From contig JAFGGP010000040.1 in the NCBI GenBank assembly GCA_016930485.1, positions 1-49,206 on the forward strand: a stretch of DNA of 49,206 nt, in the 5' to 3' direction. This stretch comes from Candidatus Omnitrophota bacterium (GTDB lineage Bacteria > Omnitrophota > Gorgyraeia > JAFGGP01). The notes below the pieces were generated by a model. It had not been told where the DNA came from. It searched no databases and saw only the letters and a program-made list of their open reading frames with translations. Made by a program: the position numbers and the translations under genes. How positions within the stretch are numbered: position 1 is the first letter of the stretch; every line of letters starts with the position of its first letter. This document shows positions 48,201-49,206 of the stretch, piece by piece.

Positions 48201-49206
48201 AGGCGCTCAAAAAGCAGGTGAGTGCGCTCAAGTCGGAAAACACCGATTTACAGAAAAAACTTACCAGTACCGATGACATGATGAAGGAGTACAGCGAAAA
48301 GGTGAAGGACGCGGAGATACGGATTGAAGAGAAAGAGGAACGCATCGGCCGGCTCACCGACAAACTCAAAGAGGTGGGCATGCAGCTGGCCGGCTACACC
48401 AAGGAAAAACAGGGACTTGAGGATGCCCTTGAGGAGGCGCATTCGCAGACGGCCTCATGGAAGGAGGACCGGGAAAGGCTCGAAGCCGATCTTACCTCTG
48501 CCAGAGACCAGCTGCGCGATGCACAGGATAAAGTGAAACTCTTGGAGCAGGACATCGCTCGCCTTACGCAGTCGCAGGGCGATTTCCAGAAACAGGAAGA
48601 CCGGCTGAATAAGGAGCTCGCCCAGGCCCACTCGAACGAGGCCCGCTTACATGAAGAGATTGCTGCAGGCAGCAAAGAGATCGACCGGCTTACCGACCGA
48701 TTGAAGGATATTGCCAAACAGTTTGCCACTTCTGAAGAGGCGAAGAAAGTGCTTCATACAGAGGTTGAACAAGGCCGGCAGCAGATAGAGGCACTGACGC
48801 AGGAACGCGCCGCCTTACAGGATGATATAGCACAGATCAATCAGCGGTTGAGCATAGTACAGTCGGAAAACGCAGACCTCAGAAAAATGCTCGGCGATAA
48901 AGAGGGTCTTACAAAAGAATATAACAGGCAGATTGAGGATGTCCAGAAGGCCCTGCAGGAGAAGGATGAGCGCATTGGCCGGCTTACCGAAAAACTGAAA
49001 GAGGTGGGCGGGCAGCTCGCCGATCATAAAAAGGAGTACAGGGACTTAGAGAAACAGGCAGGCGAGGCCCGGTCTGAGTTAGCCGCATTGACTAAGGAAC
49101 GTGAGGTGCTCAGGGCTGATTTAGCCTCTGCCAGGGATCAGCTGCGCGACACCCAGGAAAAGACAAAACTCCTGGAACAGGACATTGCCCGTCTCACACA
49201 GGCACA
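45242..49206 (+). CDS. Giant exported coiled-coil protein, 3' end outside the window
   Basis: The frame stays open from ATG 45242 to the last base (about 1,321 codons); it is missing from the ORF track because it has no stop here. The N-terminus is signal-like (MRKITLLIPIIGGFFIFSPPG). In-frame ATGs at 45206 and 45227 are alternatives, and none has a ribosome-binding site. Residues ~25-100 form a small beta domain (GEVLVVNTQYNFIFTDLG; KQGDVIEIYRKDKKVGE) like FlgT C-terminal-type domains. Everything after about residue 140 is heptad-rich coiled coil full of Gln, Glu, Lys and Leu, with internal duplications. A periplasmic or surface-linked fibrous scaffold is likely; no enzyme domain is seen in the visible part. 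Confidence 0.85.
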   Translation, partial: MRKITLLIPIIGGFFIFSPPGMCQRVYDGEVLVVNTQYNFIFTDLGQGETKQGDVIEIYRKDKKVGECEITKVMEKVSEAHPVPGTDVGDIKPYDKVARVSASGLRMSSQTGRPSTYSGSPMSQSYDQDLSSLRREANSLAQDAEEYQRQNARLSQAIQEKERLLVSTQQELDRISSELYQVKLALAEKDKTIDELRYSKSAMERDLAGSEGDKRALSQKIAQLSDQLAQTEQKAQAQRQNASIYQSQIDELNRAVDRLSSDSSGKERSLVEFQQAHAELLAQLQSEKEANQGLRRELDAALRDYNQLLGKIQTEGSEQQRLSNQLEILQTRLSLADQEKARLTSQLQEANRYLAQLKETAEDLRYRCQEEQDKAERSRRDYERAQQELMGYSSQQKVRERDYYSLNDEIGRLRAENESLRSTVRQLESYQQTLKNQVNELSGYREQYAQAYKMLQERQDTFLTGRSSSGMGDSSREAQELRQELSKAVDSQRRVEYDLNQANQRLRKETSRAESLNQEKNALAERVQQLTRVYEDQKTRLRQMETQLAQYSQENAVLKTRRPSDETQLRSAMAELEQARAAIQARDQHLQEFAKTQEAWQQALRERDARIQQLAGQITELGRANETYRNELTRLKETSSQYQTGYRDFDKRVQEFTAREATLRAHLEERERQLAALAGERAQLQAALAQLQAAYGQSQGVTSEFQGQQGELQRVIAEQDGHIKQLEKRITEMNSHLAEYQNANEEMDSYAKDLAQKKTTLEKELAARDAQIAEFNQKLTDAVEAKKQAEQRLEDAGSETQRYTERIAELEQRNNTLAAEFGELSEKNKEYLGRVESIKEINQELIKEAQEAKAALKKKKDDRESEIKGYQEKTATLEKKNKELATGLAELSEKNKQYLKEGDDRESEIKGYQEKITTLEKKNKDIAGEFAKLAAKNKEYLERVDKVKEVNKELIAQMSSFKKKQNAADKALQENTALLEEKKEELQALKKQVSALKSENTDLQKKLTSTDDMMKEYSEKVKDAEIRIEEKEERIGRLTDKLKEVGMQLAGYTKEKQGLEDALEEAHSQTASWKEDRERLEADLTSARDQLRDAQDKVKLLEQDIARLTQSQGDFQKQEDRLNKELAQAHSNEARLHEEIAAGSKEIDRLTDRLKDIAKQFATSEEAKKVLHTEVEQGRQQIEALTQERAALQDDIAQINQRLSIVQSENADLRKMLGDKEGLTKEYNRQIEDVQKALQEKDERIGRLTEKLKEVGGQLADHKKEYRDLEKQAGEARSELAALTKEREVLRADLASARDQLRDTQEKTKLLEQDIARLTQA
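45253..45286 (+). terminator. Terminator-like hairpin inside the signal-peptide codons
   Basis: AACCCTCCT (45253-45261) pairs perfectly with AGGAGGGTT (45274-45282) around a 12-nt loop, and the following bases make a six-T run (45281-45286). It is a textbook intrinsic terminator shape, yet it falls in codons 4-15 of the giant coiled-coil gene. Confidence 0.6.
47822..48073 (+). repeat. 126-nt tandem duplication in the coiled-coil gene
   Basis: Two adjacent copies, 47822-47947 and 47948-48073, share long near-identical stretches (both encode DDRESEIKGYQEK, then TLEKKNK). The period of 126 nt is 42 residues, exactly six heptads. Confidence 0.8.
48341..49206 (+). repeat. 630-nt period repeat in the coiled-coil gene
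   Basis: CGCATCGGCCGGCTCACCGA at 48341 recurs as a near copy at 48971. GCTGCGCGAT at 48511 recurs at 49141, with similar flanks (RIGRLT-K-KEVG and LASARDQLRD-QEK-KLLEQDIARLT in the protein). Both spacings are 630 nt, or 210 residues, exactly 30 heptads. The second copy is cut by the window end. Confidence 0.8.

Overview
The window comes from a Gram-negative, double-membrane bacterium. It carries two outer-membrane secretins, type IV pilin/type II secretion (T4P/T2SS) machinery, signal peptides, an MreBCD-PBP2-RodA set and a CheA chemosensory set. Every convincing gene lies on the + strand, and many neighbours overlap or sit within a few bases. A PilM-PilN fusion followed by a PilO-like protein resembling the Akkermansia Amuc_1100 type, a PilP-like protein and a TPR-secretin recalls the PVC superphylum. 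Together with the repeat-rich intergenic DNA this suggests an Omnitrophota-like uncultured lineage. That placement is inference; no rRNA or marker tree is available here.

Layout. (1) 0.1-10.1 kb: a TPR protein, a small membrane protein behind a structured leader, then a gspF-gspI-gspJ-gspK-like pseudopilin block with a very large domain-stuffed GspK and a secreted Fn3/Ig-like protein. (2) 10.4-19.7 kb: a small MerR-type protein, then pilMN-pilO-pilP-secretin-secretin, a small exported protein, a DUF151 nuclease-like protein and one more prepilin. (3) 19.7-24.4 kb: KtrB/KtrA potassium uptake, an M23 peptidase, an orphan TrpD and a membrane-anchored thermonuclease. (4) 24.6-34.0 kb: a cyclic-di-GMP-I (GEMM) riboswitch with its own terminator, ahead of a compact operon: an RHH-like protein, an SGNH hydrolase, two receiver proteins, CheW, MCP, CheA, CheY and a large histidine-kinase homologue that has lost its phospho-accepting histidine. 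(5) 34.0-39.6 kb: mreBCD-mrdA-rodA behind two good sigma70-type promoters. (6) 39.6-43.7 kb: behind a perfect-consensus promoter, a stand-alone MshEN-domain protein and two GspE/PilB-type ATPases that each start with an MshEN-like region. (7) 43.8-49.2 kb: a CcdA/TlpA-like redox pair and the first ~1,320 codons of a giant exported coiled-coil protein that runs off the window. The ORF track does not list this gene because it has no stop codon inside the window.

How it fits together: regions 1, 2 and 6 supply inner-membrane platform, pseudopilins, alignment proteins, secretins and motor ATPases for one or two T4P/T2SS machines. Cyclic di-GMP probably enters the locus twice, through the riboswitch of the chemosensory operon and through the MshEN domains of the ATPases. 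The intergenic gaps hold a striking family of nested inverted repeats whose arms are built from tandem 7- or 8-nt units. The arm sequence differs from copy to copy while the architecture is kept.
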